Below are positions 23,355-31,856 of a DNA stretch of 64,000 nt, piece by piece; the first letter of the stretch is position 1; each line of letters starts with the position of its first letter. Source of the DNA: Pigmentiphaga daeguensis (GTDB taxonomy: Bacteria; Pseudomonadota; Gammaproteobacteria; Burkholderiales; Burkholderiaceae_B); assembly GCF_039523035.1 (NCBI RefSeq), contig NZ_BAAAEN010000004.1, positions 186,001-250,000 of the forward strand, given 5' to 3'. The position numbers and the translations under genes were made by a program. A model generated the notes under the pieces. That model was not told the origin of the DNA. It made no database searches and saw nothing but the letters and a program-made list of their open reading frames with translations.

Positions 23355-26015
23355 ATGCAGGAACGCTACGCTCCCAACGAGATCGAATCCGCCGCCCAGA
23401 AGCACTGGGAAGCGACCAACGCCTACCTGACGGTAGAACACGCGAAGAACCCCGACGGCTCGGAAAAGCCCAAGTTCTACGCCTGCTCGATGCTGCCCTA
23501 TCCCAGCGGCAAGCTGCACATGGGCCACGTGCGCAACTACACGATCAACGACGCCATGTACCGGCAGTTGCGCATGAAGGGCTACAACGTCCTGATGCCC
23601 ATGGGCTGGGACGCCTTCGGCATGCCGGCCGAGAACGCCGCCATCAAGTCCAAGGTGCCGCCCGCCAAGTGGACCTACGACAACATCGCCTACATGAAGA
23701 AGCAGATGAAGGCGATGGGCCTGGGCATCGACTGGTCGCGCGAAATGACCGCCTGCGACCCGCGGTACTACAAGTGGAACCAGTGGCTGTTCCTGAAGAT
23801 GCTGGAAAAAGGCATCGCCTACCGCAAGACCCAGGTGGTGAACTGGGATCCGGTGGACCAGACCGTGCTGGCCAACGAACAGGTCATCGACGGGCGCGGC
23901 TGGCGCTCGGGCGCGCTGGTGGAAAAGCGCGAGATCCCCGGCTACTACCTGCGCATCACCGATTACGCCGAGGAACTGCTGGACGAGGTCAAGAACAACC
24001 TGACCGGCTGGCCCGAGCGCGTGCGCCTGATGCAGGAACACTGGATAGGCAAGAGCGAGGGCACGCGCTTCGCCTTCACCCACGACATCCGCGACGCCGC
24101 CGGCCAGTTGATCCAGGACGGCCGCATGTACGTCTTCACGACGCGCGCCGACACCATCATGGGGGTCACGTTCTGCGCCGTCGCGCCCGAACACCCCCTG
24201 GCCCTGCACGCCGCCGCCACGGATCCCGCCCTGGCCGCCTTCATCGAGGAATGCCGCAAGGGCGGCGTAACCGAGGCCGAGCTGGCCACGCGCGACAAGG
24301 AAGGCCTGCCGACCGGCCTGACCGTGGTGCATCCGCTCACGGGCGAGGCTGTGCCGGTCTGGGTCGGCAACTACGTGCTGATGAGCTATGGCGACGGCGC
24401 GGTCATGGGCGTTCCCGCCCACGACGAACGCGACTTCGCGTTCGCCAGGAAATATGGCCTGCCCATCAAGCAGGTCATCGAGGCCGAAGGCCAGGTCTTC
24501 TCCACCGACGCCTGGCAGGAGTGGTATGGCGACAAGCAGGTGGCACGCACGGTGAACTCCGGCAAGTACGACGGCCTCGGCCACCAGGCCGCCGTCGATG
24601 CCATCGCGGCCGACCTCGCGGCCAAGGGCCTGGGCGAGAAGCGCACCACCTTCCGCCTGCGCGACTGGGGCGTTTCGCGCCAGCGCTACTGGGGCACGCC
24701 CATTCCCATCATCCACTGCGAGGCCTGCGGCCCGGTGCCGGTGCCCGAGAAGGACCTGCCGGTCGTGCTGCCCGAGGACCTGATCCCGGATGGCAGCGGC
24801 AACCCGCTGGCCAAGAGCGAATCGTTCCTGAAGTGCGTCTGTCCGCAATGCGGCAAGCCCGCCCGGCGCGAGACCGACACCATGGACACTTTCGTGGACT
24901 CGTCCTGGTACTTCATGCGCTATACCTCGCCCGGCAACGACGCCGCGATGGTCGACGAGCGCAACGACTACTGGATGCCGATGGACCAGTACATCGGCGG
25001 CATCGAGCACGCCGTGCTGCACCTCTTGTACGCCCGGTTCTGGACCAAGGTGATGCGCGACATGGGCCTGGTCAAGTTCGGCGAACCCTTCGTCAAGCTG
25101 CTGACGCAGGGCATGGTGCTCAACCACATCTATTCGCGCAAGAACGAAAAGGGCGGCATCGAATACTTCTGGCCCAACGAGGTCGAGAACCTGTACGACG
25201 CCAAGGGCGCCATCGTGGGCGCCAAGCTCAAGGCCGACGGCTCGCCGGTGGATTACGGCGGCGTGGGCACGATGTCCAAGTCCAAGAACAACGGCGTCGA
25301 TCCGCAGTCGCTGATCGATACCCAGGGCGCGGACACGGCCCGGCTGTTCGTGATGTTCGCCAGCCCGCCCGAGCAGACCCTGGAATGGTCGGGCTCGGGC
25401 GTGGACGGCGCGCACCGCTTCCTGCGCCGCCTGTGGTCCTTCTGCCATGCGAACCGCGAACGCATCCAGGCGGCGCTGGGCCGCCCCGCCCCGGCCGACT
25501 GGTCGTCCGCCAGCCAGTCCGTGAAGCTGCTGCGCCGCGACGTCCATGCCATCCTGAAGCAGGCCGACTACGACTACCAGCGCATCCAGTACAACACCGT
25601 GGTCTCGGCCAGCATGAAGCTGCTGAACACGCTGGAGGATGCCAGGCTCGACGGCGAGACCGGCGACGCCGCGCTGGCCGAAGGTACGCGCATCCTGCTG
25701 TCGGTGCTGTATCCCATCGTGCCGCACCTGACCTGGCAGGCCTGGCGCGACCTGGGCTATGCCCAGGTCCATGGCGACCTGCTGGACGCGCCGTGGCCCG
25801 AGCTGGACGAGGCCGCGCTCGTGACCGACGAGGTCGAGCTGATGCTGCAGGTGAACGGCAAGCTGCGCGGTTCGCTGTCGGTGCCCAGCAGCGCCGACAA
25901 GGTCGCCATCGAGGCCCTGGCCGTCGCGCACGAGGCCGTGGGCAGGTTCCTGGAAGGGCGTCCCCCCAAACGCGTTATCGTTGTCCCTGGCAAACTAGTA
26001 AATGTGGTGGGCTAA
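23355..26015 (+). CDS. leuS: Leucyl-tRNA synthetase
   Basis: An 886-residue class I LeuRS that charges tRNA-Leu. The HIGH motif is HMGH (55-58) in LPYPSGKLHMGHVRNY, the CP1 editing domain contains TTRADTIMGVTFCAVAPEHP with the conserved Thr-rich pocket and GVPAHDERD, and the KMSKS loop appears as MSKSKNN (640-646). The zinc-ribbon-like segment CVCPQCGKPARRE is present and the tRNA-binding C-terminus VNGKLRGSLSVP closes the protein. Full length and intact. It begins a plus-strand run with lptE, holA, proA, hemJ and the THUMP methyltransferase gene. Confidence 0.98.
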   Translation: MQERYAPNEIESAAQKHWEATNAYLTVEHAKNPDGSEKPKFYACSMLPYPSGKLHMGHVRNYTINDAMYRQLRMKGYNVLMPMGWDAFGMPAENAAIKSKVPPAKWTYDNIAYMKKQMKAMGLGIDWSREMTACDPRYYKWNQWLFLKMLEKGIAYRKTQVVNWDPVDQTVLANEQVIDGRGWRSGALVEKREIPGYYLRITDYAEELLDEVKNNLTGWPERVRLMQEHWIGKSEGTRFAFTHDIRDAAGQLIQDGRMYVFTTRADTIMGVTFCAVAPEHPLALHAAATDPALAAFIEECRKGGVTEAELATRDKEGLPTGLTVVHPLTGEAVPVWVGNYVLMSYGDGAVMGVPAHDERDFAFARKYGLPIKQVIEAEGQVFSTDAWQEWYGDKQVARTVNSGKYDGLGHQAAVDAIAADLAAKGLGEKRTTFRLRDWGVSRQRYWGTPIPIIHCEACGPVPVPEKDLPVVLPEDLIPDGSGNPLAKSESFLKCVCPQCGKPARRETDTMDTFVDSSWYFMRYTSPGNDAAMVDERNDYWMPMDQYIGGIEHAVLHLLYARFWTKVMRDMGLVKFGEPFVKLLTQGMVLNHIYSRKNEKGGIEYFWPNEVENLYDAKGAIVGAKLKADGSPVDYGGVGTMSKSKNNGVDPQSLIDTQGADTARLFVMFASPPEQTLEWSGSGVDGAHRFLRRLWSFCHANRERIQAALGRPAPADWSSASQSVKLLRRDVHAILKQADYDYQRIQYNTVVSASMKLLNTLEDARLDGETGDAALAEGTRILLSVLYPIVPHLTWQAWRDLGYAQVHGDLLDAPWPELDEAALVTDEVELMLQVNGKLRGSLSVPSSADKVAIEALAVAHEAVGRFLEGRPPKRVIVVPGKLVNVVG

Positions 26016-26021
26016 AGGCAG

Positions 26022-26181
26022 GCCCCCCCGTACGCGCTGACGCGCGCCCGGCATGGTGAACCCCCAGCCGCTGCGCGGCAGCCCCCCAAGGGGGCCGGGA
26101 CCCGCCTTGGGGCGGCCCGGCGCCGGGTCCCAGGGGGCGAATGCGGGTGGACCGGCAGAGCCGGATCCACCGCATCCTGGG
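26022..26181. repeat. Full copy of the dispersed GC-rich intergenic repeat
   Basis: About 160 bp between leuS and lptE, rich in nested palindromes such as GCCCCCCAAGGGGGC and GGGACCCGCC...GGCGCCGGGTCCC. It ends with GGACCGGCAGAGCCGGATCC and CATCCTGG. It is roughly 85 % identical by eye to the copy on the other side of lptE, in the same orientation. Confidence 0.85.
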
Positions 26182-26227
26182 GAAACTCAACGGGCTTCGT
26201 TGGTGAAGTCTTGATTTGGAAACTGGC

Positions 26228-26767
26228 ATGAAACCGTTGTCCTCTTCGTCCTCTGCTGATATGCGACGCCGTATGCTGCTGCAAGCCGCGGCAAGCGGCG
26301 GGCTGGCGCTTCTGGCGGGCTGCGGCTTCGCGCTGCGGGGCACGGCCGACCTGCCCTTTTCCACGCTCTACATCGGCGCCGCCGACACCTCCGAGCTCGG
26401 CGCGCAATTGCGCCGCTACGTGCGCAACACGACCAATACGCGCATCGTCGAGGATTCCAAGGCGGCGGAAGCCCAGTTGCAGATCCTGCAGGAGACGCGC
26501 GAACGCAGCATCCTGTCGCTGGACGCCTCGGGCCGCGTGCGCGAATTCGAGCTGCGCTACCTGTTCGCCTTCCGCGTCCACGACGGCAAGGGCCAAGACT
26601 ACATCCCGCCCACGACCATCGCGCTCAAGCGCGACCTGACCTTCAGCGACGCGAATACCCTGGCCAAGGACTCCGAAGCCAACCTGCTGTATCGCGACAT
26701 GCAGAACGAAGCCGTGCAACAGGTGCTGCGCCGCATGGCCGCGGTCGAGTCCAAGCAGCCCAGTTGA
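26228..26767 (+). CDS. lptE: LPS-assembly lipoprotein LptE
   Basis: A 179-residue lipoprotein that plugs the LptD barrel and helps insert lipopolysaccharide into the outer membrane. It has a basic N-terminus (RRRMLLQ) suggestive of a twin-arginine or long signal, then a hydrophobic stretch ending in the lipobox LLAGC and the hallmark GFALRG immediately after it. A beta-rich region with QILQETRERSILSLDASGRV and the C-terminal amphipathic helix (NLLYRDMQNEAVQQVLRRM) are typical. The start could also be the ATG at 26261. It lies between leuS and holA, the usual proteobacterial order, and is flanked on both sides by repeat copies. Confidence 0.92.
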   Translation: MKPLSSSSSADMRRRMLLQAAASGGLALLAGCGFALRGTADLPFSTLYIGAADTSELGAQLRRYVRNTTNTRIVEDSKAAEAQLQILQETRERSILSLDASGRVREFELRYLFAFRVHDGKGQDYIPPTTIALKRDLTFSDANTLAKDSEANLLYRDMQNEAVQQVLRRMAAVESKQPS

Positions 26768-26779
26768 TGAAGAAGATGA

Positions 26780-26939
26780 GGCCCCCCCCTACGCGCTTCG
26801 CGCGCCCAGAATGGTGTGCCCCCAGCCGCTACGCGGCAGCCCCCAAGGGGGCCGGGACCCGCCTTGGGGCGGCCCGGCGTCGGGTCCCGAGGGGCGATGC
26901 TGGCGGACCGGCGGAGCCGGATCCGCGGCATCCTGGATC
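26780..26939. repeat. Full copy of the dispersed GC-rich intergenic repeat
   Basis: About 160 bp between lptE and holA, same orientation as the copy upstream of lptE. It shares CCCCCAGCCGCTRCGCGGCA, the long inverted repeat around GGGACCCGCCTTGGGGCGGC, and the closing GGCGGAGCCGGATCCGCGGC and ATCCTGGAT. Confidence 0.85.
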
Positions 26940-26966
26940 GCAGCGACGGTCCGCCGGAGGCACCCT

Positions 26967-28001
26967 ATGAGGCAATTGCGTCCAGAACAACTGATTGCCC
27001 AGCTTCAGCGGGCGGGCGAGCAGCTGGAACCGCTGTATACGGTGACCGGTGACGAGCCCCTGCTCGTGATCGAGGCTTGCGACGCCTTGCGGGCGGCGGC
27101 CACGGCTGGCGGCTTCACGGAACGGGAAACGGTGGTGGCGGATGCCCGCAGCGACTGGAATGCGCTACTGAGCGCCTCGCAGTCGATCTCGCTGTTCGGC
27201 GATCGCCGGCTGCTGGAGCTGAAGATCCCGACCGGCAAGCCCGGCAAGACCGGGGGCGAGGTCATCGCGCGGCTGGCCCGGCAGGCACCGGGCCAGCGGG
27301 GCGAGAGCGTCACGGTGGTGATGCTGCCCAAGCTGGACAAGACGACCCGCTCGTCGGCCTGGTTCTCGGCGCTGGCCGAACACGGCATCGTCGTGGACGT
27401 GCCCACCATCGAACGGCCGATGCTGCCCGGCTGGGTGGGCGAGCGGCTGGCCCGGCAGCAGCAGCGCGCCGGCGGCGAGGTCCTCCAATGGCTGGCCGAC
27501 CGCGTCGAGGGCAACCTGCTGGCCGCGCACCAGGAAATCCTCAAGCTGGGCCTGCTGTATCCGGAAGGCGCGCTGACGCTGGAACAGGTGCAGGACGCGG
27601 TCATGAACGTGGCGCGCTACGACGTATTCAAGCTGCGCGACGCCATGCTGGCGGGCGACGCCAAGCGCATGGTGCGCCTGATCGAAGGCCTGCGCGCCGA
27701 GGGCGAGGCCCTGCCGCTGGTGCTGTGGGCGGTGGGCGAGGAAATCCGCCTGCTGGCCCGCCTGGCCCAGGCCGGCCAGCAAGGGCAAAGCGTGCCGGCG
27801 CTGATGCGCACGCTGCGCTTTTTCGGCACGCATGAACAATTGGCCAACCAGGCACTCAAACGGCTGACGCCCCAGGCCTGGACCGCCGCCGTCCACCACG
27901 CCCACGAGGTGGACAAGATCATCAAAGGGCTGCGTGTTCCGGGACGCCTTCCGGATCCGTGGCACGAAATCACGCGGCTGGCGCTCAGGCTCGCGGCCTG
28001 A
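26967..28001 (+). CDS. holA: DNA polymerase III delta subunit
   Basis: A 344-residue HolA, the clamp-loader 'wrench' that opens the beta sliding clamp. The N-terminus has the typical YTVTGDEPLLVIEACDALR and the FGDRRLLELKIP motif where delta contacts beta. The central QWLADRVEGNLLAAHQEILKL segment (about 172-192) is diagnostic. A GGAGG sequence is correctly spaced before the ATG at 26967; the frame runs upstream into the repeat but nothing there looks coding. It is part of the leuS-lptE-holA-proA run. Confidence 0.95.
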   Translation: MRQLRPEQLIAQLQRAGEQLEPLYTVTGDEPLLVIEACDALRAAATAGGFTERETVVADARSDWNALLSASQSISLFGDRRLLELKIPTGKPGKTGGEVIARLARQAPGQRGESVTVVMLPKLDKTTRSSAWFSALAEHGIVVDVPTIERPMLPGWVGERLARQQQRAGGEVLQWLADRVEGNLLAAHQEILKLGLLYPEGALTLEQVQDAVMNVARYDVFKLRDAMLAGDAKRMVRLIEGLRAEGEALPLVLWAVGEEIRLLARLAQAGQQGQSVPALMRTLRFFGTHEQLANQALKRLTPQAWTAAVHHAHEVDKIIKGLRVPGRLPDPWHEITRLALRLAA

Positions 28002-28029
28002 AACGCCCCGCCCCCTGCGATTCATACGA

Positions 28030-29295
28030 ATGGAAATCTCTACGCTCGACCAAACCATGCGCCGGATCGGCGCCAGCGCCCGCGCCGCCGCCCGGCTGGT
28101 CGCCCGCGCCGACGACCGTGCCAAGGCCGCGGCGCTGCGCGCCATGGCTGCCGGCCTGCGCGACCACAAGGACTGGCTGCAGGCGGAAAACGCCAAGGAC
28201 CTGGAAGCGGCCCGGGCGAACGGACTGGACGCGGCCATGGTCGACCGCCTGACGCTGTCCGACAAGGCCCTGGGGCTGATGGCCGCCGGCCTGGAGCAGA
28301 TCGCCGCCATGCCCGATCCCGTGGGCGAACTGACCGAGACCCGCACGCGGCCCAACGGCATGCAGGTGGCGCGCATGCGGGTCCCGCTGGGCGTCATCGC
28401 CATCGTCTACGAGTCGCGCCCCAACGTCACCATCGACGCTGCCGCGCTGTGCCTGAAATCGGGCAACGCCACCATCCTGCGCGGGGGTTCCGAGGCCATC
28501 CATTCCAATACCGCGCTGGGCCGCATCGTGCGCGCGGGCCTGGAAGCCGCCGGCCTGCCCGCCGACGCCGTGCAGGTGGTCGAGACCACCGACCGGGCGG
28601 CCGTGGGCAAGCTCGCCACCATGACCGAGTTCGTGGACGTCATCGTCCCCCGGGGCGGCAAGGGGCTGATCAAGCGCCTGTCCGAGGAAGCGCGGGTGCC
28701 GGTCATCAAGCACCTGGACGGCATCTGCCACGTCTACGTCGACCGCGACGCCGACCTGGCCAAGGCCCACACCATCGCGTTCAACGCCAAGACCTACCGC
28801 TACGGCATTTGCGGCGCGATGGAAACCCTGCTGGTCCATGCCGGCGTGGCCAGGGCCTTCCTGCCCCCGATGGGACAGGCGCTTGCCGAACACGGCGTCG
28901 AAATGCGGGGCTGCGAGCGCACCCTCGCGCTGGTGCCGCAGGCCGTGCCCGCGACCGAGGAAGACTGGGACACGGAATACCTGGGCCCCATCCTGTCGAT
29001 CAAGGTGGTGGACGACCTGGACCAGGCCATCGGCCACATCGAGGCCCATGGCTCCCGGCACACCGACTCCATCGTCACCGAGAACCTGTCCGCCGCCCGC
29101 CGCTTCCAGCGCGAGGTCGATTCGAGCTCGGTCTACGTCAACCTGCCGACCTGTTTCGCCGACGGCTACGAATATGGCCTGGGCGCCGAGATCGGCATCT
29201 CGACCAACAAGCTGCACGCCCGTGGGCCGGTCGGGCTGGAAGGGTTGACCACGCTGAAATGGATCCTGACCGGCGACGGCCAGACGCGGGGCTGA
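28030..29295 (+). CDS. proA: Gamma-glutamyl phosphate reductase
   Basis: A 421-residue ProA of the aldehyde dehydrogenase superfamily, which makes glutamate-5-semialdehyde for proline. The catalytic cysteine C261 lies in YGICGAMETLL. Other markers are VPLGVIAIVYESRPNVT, LRGGSEA, VIVPRGGKGLIKRL, DGICHVYVD and the C-terminal HARGPVGLEGLTTLKW. The gene starts 28 nt after holA, and its first ATG gives a standard N-terminus. The proB gene is not in the window, which is common. Full length. Confidence 0.97.
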   Translation: MEISTLDQTMRRIGASARAAARLVARADDRAKAAALRAMAAGLRDHKDWLQAENAKDLEAARANGLDAAMVDRLTLSDKALGLMAAGLEQIAAMPDPVGELTETRTRPNGMQVARMRVPLGVIAIVYESRPNVTIDAAALCLKSGNATILRGGSEAIHSNTALGRIVRAGLEAAGLPADAVQVVETTDRAAVGKLATMTEFVDVIVPRGGKGLIKRLSEEARVPVIKHLDGICHVYVDRDADLAKAHTIAFNAKTYRYGICGAMETLLVHAGVARAFLPPMGQALAEHGVEMRGCERTLALVPQAVPATEEDWDTEYLGPILSIKVVDDLDQAIGHIEAHGSRHTDSIVTENLSAARRFQREVDSSSVYVNLPTCFADGYEYGLGAEIGISTNKLHARGPVGLEGLTTLKWILTGDGQTRG

Positions 29296-29395
29296 CGCCG
29301 CGCGCCCTGCCATGCGGCGGATGCGGCCCGTTGGCCCGTCCCGCCGTCCGATTCCGCCGCCCTCGCGGCACGCATGCATCGACAAGGAAGCGCCT

Positions 29396-29818
29396 ATGCT
29401 GTGGGTAAAAGCTTTTCACATCGTCTTCGTCGCCTCGTGGTTCGCCGGCCTGTTCTACCTGCCGCGCATCTTCGTCAACCTGGCGCAGGAAACCAATGCC
29501 GCCGCGGCCACGCGGCTGCTGGGCATGGCGCGCCGGCTGTTCCGCTTCACCACCATCCTGGCCGTGCCGGCCGTCCTGCTGGGCCTGTGGCTGTATGTGG
29601 GCTATGGTATAGGCCGCGGCCCCGGCAACGGCTGGATGCACGCCAAGCTGGCCGTGGTCGTGCTCGTCATCGGCTACCACCATGCCTGTGGCAGCCTGCT
29701 GCGCAAGTTCGAGGCCGGCCGCAACGCCCGGTCCCACGTGTTCTACCGCTGGTTCAACGAGGTTCCCGTGCTGCTGTTGCTGGCCGCCACGGTTCTCGTT
29801 GTCGTCAAACCCTTTTGA
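29396..29818 (+). CDS. hemJ: HemJ-type protoporphyrinogen IX oxidase (CopD-like membrane protein)
   Basis: A 140-residue integral membrane protein with about four helices. The N-terminal VKAFHIVFVASWFAGLFYLP with H8 and the loop MHAKLAVVVLVIGYHHACG with conserved Lys and His are signatures of HemJ, the haem-dependent oxidase of haem synthesis used by bacteria lacking HemG or HemY. The ATG at 29396 is chosen; upstream in-frame sequence is low-quality coding. Its stop TGA directly abuts the TTG at 29819, so translation of the next gene may be coupled. Confidence 0.9.
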   Translation: MLWVKAFHIVFVASWFAGLFYLPRIFVNLAQETNAAAATRLLGMARRLFRFTTILAVPAVLLGLWLYVGYGIGRGPGNGWMHAKLAVVVLVIGYHHACGSLLRKFEAGRNARSHVFYRWFNEVPVLLLLAATVLVVVKPF

Positions 29819-29830
29819 TTGGCCCAAGTC

Positions 29831-31330
29831 TTGTCCGATACTCCCGAGCGCAAGAAACCCACGCTTTCCCTTCCCAGCCGTCCGCGGCAGTCCGGCGCCC
29901 CGCAGGATGCCGACCGGCGCGTCCGCTCGGGCCCGCGCGCCCACCGCGTGGCGCGGGCGGCGCTCGAAAGCGGCAAGCAGCCCACCGCGGCGGACGCACC
30001 GAGGGACGACGTCCCGGTCCGTCAAAGCCGTGAAGGCCGTCCCTCGGGGAAACCGCCGGCATCCGTGCCGGGCGACAATCGGGACCGGCGGCGACGCGAC
30101 GACGAGCCTGGCGCGCGCCCGCGCGAGCGGCAGGCAGGCCGCCCGGCCCCCACGGCCGAACCCCGGCCCCGCGGCGCGCAGGCCGAGACCTTCGCCATGT
30201 TCGCGCCCTGCCCGCAGGGCCTGGAACAGGCGCTGGTCGACGAACTGCATGGGCTGGGATACGACGACGCCTACGCCGGTCGCGCCGGTGCCCATTTCAC
30301 GGCCGACTGGAACGGCATGATGCGTGCCAATCTGGAATCGCGGCTGGCCACACGCGTCCTGGTCCGGGTCGCGCACGGCGCCGTGCGCGACGAGGACGAA
30401 CTGCTGGAACTGGCCCGGGCCACTCCCTGGGAACGCTGGTTCGGCGCCGAGCAGACCCTGCGCGTGGATACCTCGGCCGTGCGCAGCCCGATGAAAAGCC
30501 TGCAATTCTGCAATCTGCGGGTCAAGGACGGCATCTGCGATCGCCTGCGCGAACTCGAGGGCGAACGTCCCAGCATCGATACCGTCCGGCCCGATGCGCG
30601 CGTGCATGCCTTCCTGGACGAAACCAGCGCCACGCTCTACCTGGACACCTCCGGCGAATCGCTGTTCAAGCGCGGCTGGCGTCTGGACAAGGGCGAGGCA
30701 CCGCTGCGCGAGAATCTCGCGGCGGGCTTGCTGGCACTGTCCGGCTGGCCCGCCGACGTGCCGCTGATCGACCCCTTCTGCGGCAGCGGCACCATCCTGA
30801 TCGAGGCGGCGCTCAAGGGATTGCGCGTGCCGCCCGGCATCTCGCGGCCCTTCGCCTTCGAGCGCCTGCGCGGCCACCAGGACCGCCGCTGGCGCGACCT
30901 GAAGGATGACGCCCGCGCCCGCATCCTGCCCGAACTACCCATGCAATTGGCCGGCGCCGACATCGATCCGCGCGCGATCGACGCGGCGCGCGAGAATGCC
31001 CACCGGGCGGGATTGACCGAAGACGCGGTCTATTTCGAGGTGGCCGATGCGCGCGACACCTGCCCGCTGGACGAACGCGCCGGCTGGCTGATTACCAATC
31101 CCCCCTACGGGGAACGCCTGGACCTGGAGGAAGACCGCCAGCTCTGGTCGGAGTGGGCCAGCACGCTCAAGCGGGAATTCGGCGGCTGGCAGTTGCACGT
31201 CATCACCAGCGACCTGGAACTCCCCCGCAAGCTGCGCCTGGACCCGTTCCGGCGCACGCCCGTCTACAACGGCGCGCTGGCCTGCCGGCTGTTTGGTTTC
31301 CAACTGGTCAAGGGCAGCTTCCGCCGCTGA
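29831..31330 (+). CDS. THUMP-domain 23S rRNA guanine-N2 methyltransferase (RlmL-like) with a long disordered N-terminus
   Basis: About 499 residues. The first 115 or so are low-complexity, rich in Arg, Pro, Ala and Ser (RPRQSGAPQDADRRVR and similar), probably unfolded and RNA-binding. From FAMFAPCPQGLEQALVDELH onward there is a THUMP region followed by a Rossmann methyltransferase with the SAM motif IDPFCGSGTILIEAA and the catalytic NPPYGERL. This matches the N-terminal methyltransferase half of RlmL, which modifies G2445 of 23S rRNA; the RlmK half is absent. No ATG suits the start; TTG at 29831 (LSDTPERKKPTLSLP) or TTG at 29819 are the options. Confidence 0.85.
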   Translation: MSDTPERKKPTLSLPSRPRQSGAPQDADRRVRSGPRAHRVARAALESGKQPTAADAPRDDVPVRQSREGRPSGKPPASVPGDNRDRRRRDDEPGARPRERQAGRPAPTAEPRPRGAQAETFAMFAPCPQGLEQALVDELHGLGYDDAYAGRAGAHFTADWNGMMRANLESRLATRVLVRVAHGAVRDEDELLELARATPWERWFGAEQTLRVDTSAVRSPMKSLQFCNLRVKDGICDRLRELEGERPSIDTVRPDARVHAFLDETSATLYLDTSGESLFKRGWRLDKGEAPLRENLAAGLLALSGWPADVPLIDPFCGSGTILIEAALKGLRVPPGISRPFAFERLRGHQDRRWRDLKDDARARILPELPMQLAGADIDPRAIDAARENAHRAGLTEDAVYFEVADARDTCPLDERAGWLITNPPYGERLDLEEDRQLWSEWASTLKREFGGWQLHVITSDLELPRKLRLDPFRRTPVYNGALACRLFGFQLVKGSFRR

Positions 31331-31449
31331 ACCTTCCTCCGGCGCCGTCAGGCGCCATTTTTCTGCCCTGTTGAGTGACTTATAAACATCCAAACTGAGG
31401 CTGGAGGGCAACACTTGACCGCTCATTCATGCTGCGATGCGACAAAGGC

Positions 31450-31508
31450 TTGCCTTATCCTGGGGTTTCCCCTAATATAGGGTTATCACCTAGGGGATAG
31501 CACCTAGG
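31450..31508 (+). promoter_or_regulatory. Promoter with CCTA/TAGG elements before the 63-aa orphan gene
   Basis: TTGCCT (31450-31455) and TAATAT (31473-31478) have 17-nt spacing. The -10 box lies inside the inverted repeat CCCTA-ATA-TAGGG (31470-31482). CACCTAGG then occurs twice (31487-31494 and 31501-31508) near the predicted transcription start, which suggests a repressor or structured leader. Confidence 0.65.
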
Positions 31509-31531
31509 CAACCACTGTAAAGGATACAGCC

Positions 31532-31723
31532 ATGAAATACGTTCAAGACAGCAAGCTGACCGACACGCTCGAGCGCGAACTGATCCGTGGCGAACTGGCC
31601 AACGAATTCGAACAGCCCCGTCCGTTCGAAGCCCTGCGCGCCGCGGCCAAGCAGGTTCTGAACCTGATCGCCGACCTGAAGGCGAACGCCCGCCGCTACA
31701 ACGTCCAGTACGTCAACGGCTGA
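31532..31723 (+). CDS. Small conserved-looking protein of unknown function (63 aa)
   Basis: A 63-residue cytoplasmic protein with no family I recognise. The N-terminal half is highly charged (KLTDTLERELIRGELANEFEQ) and likely helical. A second likely helix follows (PFEALRAAAKQVLNLIADLKANARR), and it ends YNVQYVNG. The coding potential is good, the Shine-Dalgarno AAAGGA is correctly spaced, it has a near-consensus promoter and a strong terminator, and it lies alone between larger genes. This looks like a well-expressed, independently regulated small protein. Function unknown. Confidence 0.75.
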   Translation: MKYVQDSKLTDTLERELIRGELANEFEQPRPFEALRAAAKQVLNLIADLKANARRYNVQYVNG

Positions 31724-31747
31724 TCGCAGCTCATGCGGTGCCCCGGC

Positions 31748-31778
31748 AAGGGCGTCCCCGTTCGCGGGAGACGCCCTT
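31748..31778 (+). terminator. Terminator of the 63-aa gene
   Basis: AAGGGCGTCcccgttcgcgggaGACGCCCTT forms a stable stem of about 12 bp with a small bulge, followed by TGTT. Confidence 0.75.
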
Positions 31779-31830
31779 TGTTCATTCCGGGACCAGGCAT
31801 GGACGGATGAAATGTCGACGGGTTGAATGA

Positions 31831-31854
31831 CAAGGGGCGCCGCAGCGCCCCTTG
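31831..31854. terminator. Hairpin terminator at the end of the RND efflux operon
   Basis: CAAGGGGCGC-cgca-GCGCCCCTTG: a perfect 10-bp stem located 2 nt beyond the outer-membrane factor stop codon, with T-rich flanking sequence on the plus strand. Confidence 0.75.
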
Positions 31855-31856
31855 TT

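Noticed and set aside
23250..25931. An 893-codon open frame antisense to leuS
   Set aside because: Same codon-bias artefact. No motif is present and leuS itself is unambiguous on the other strand.
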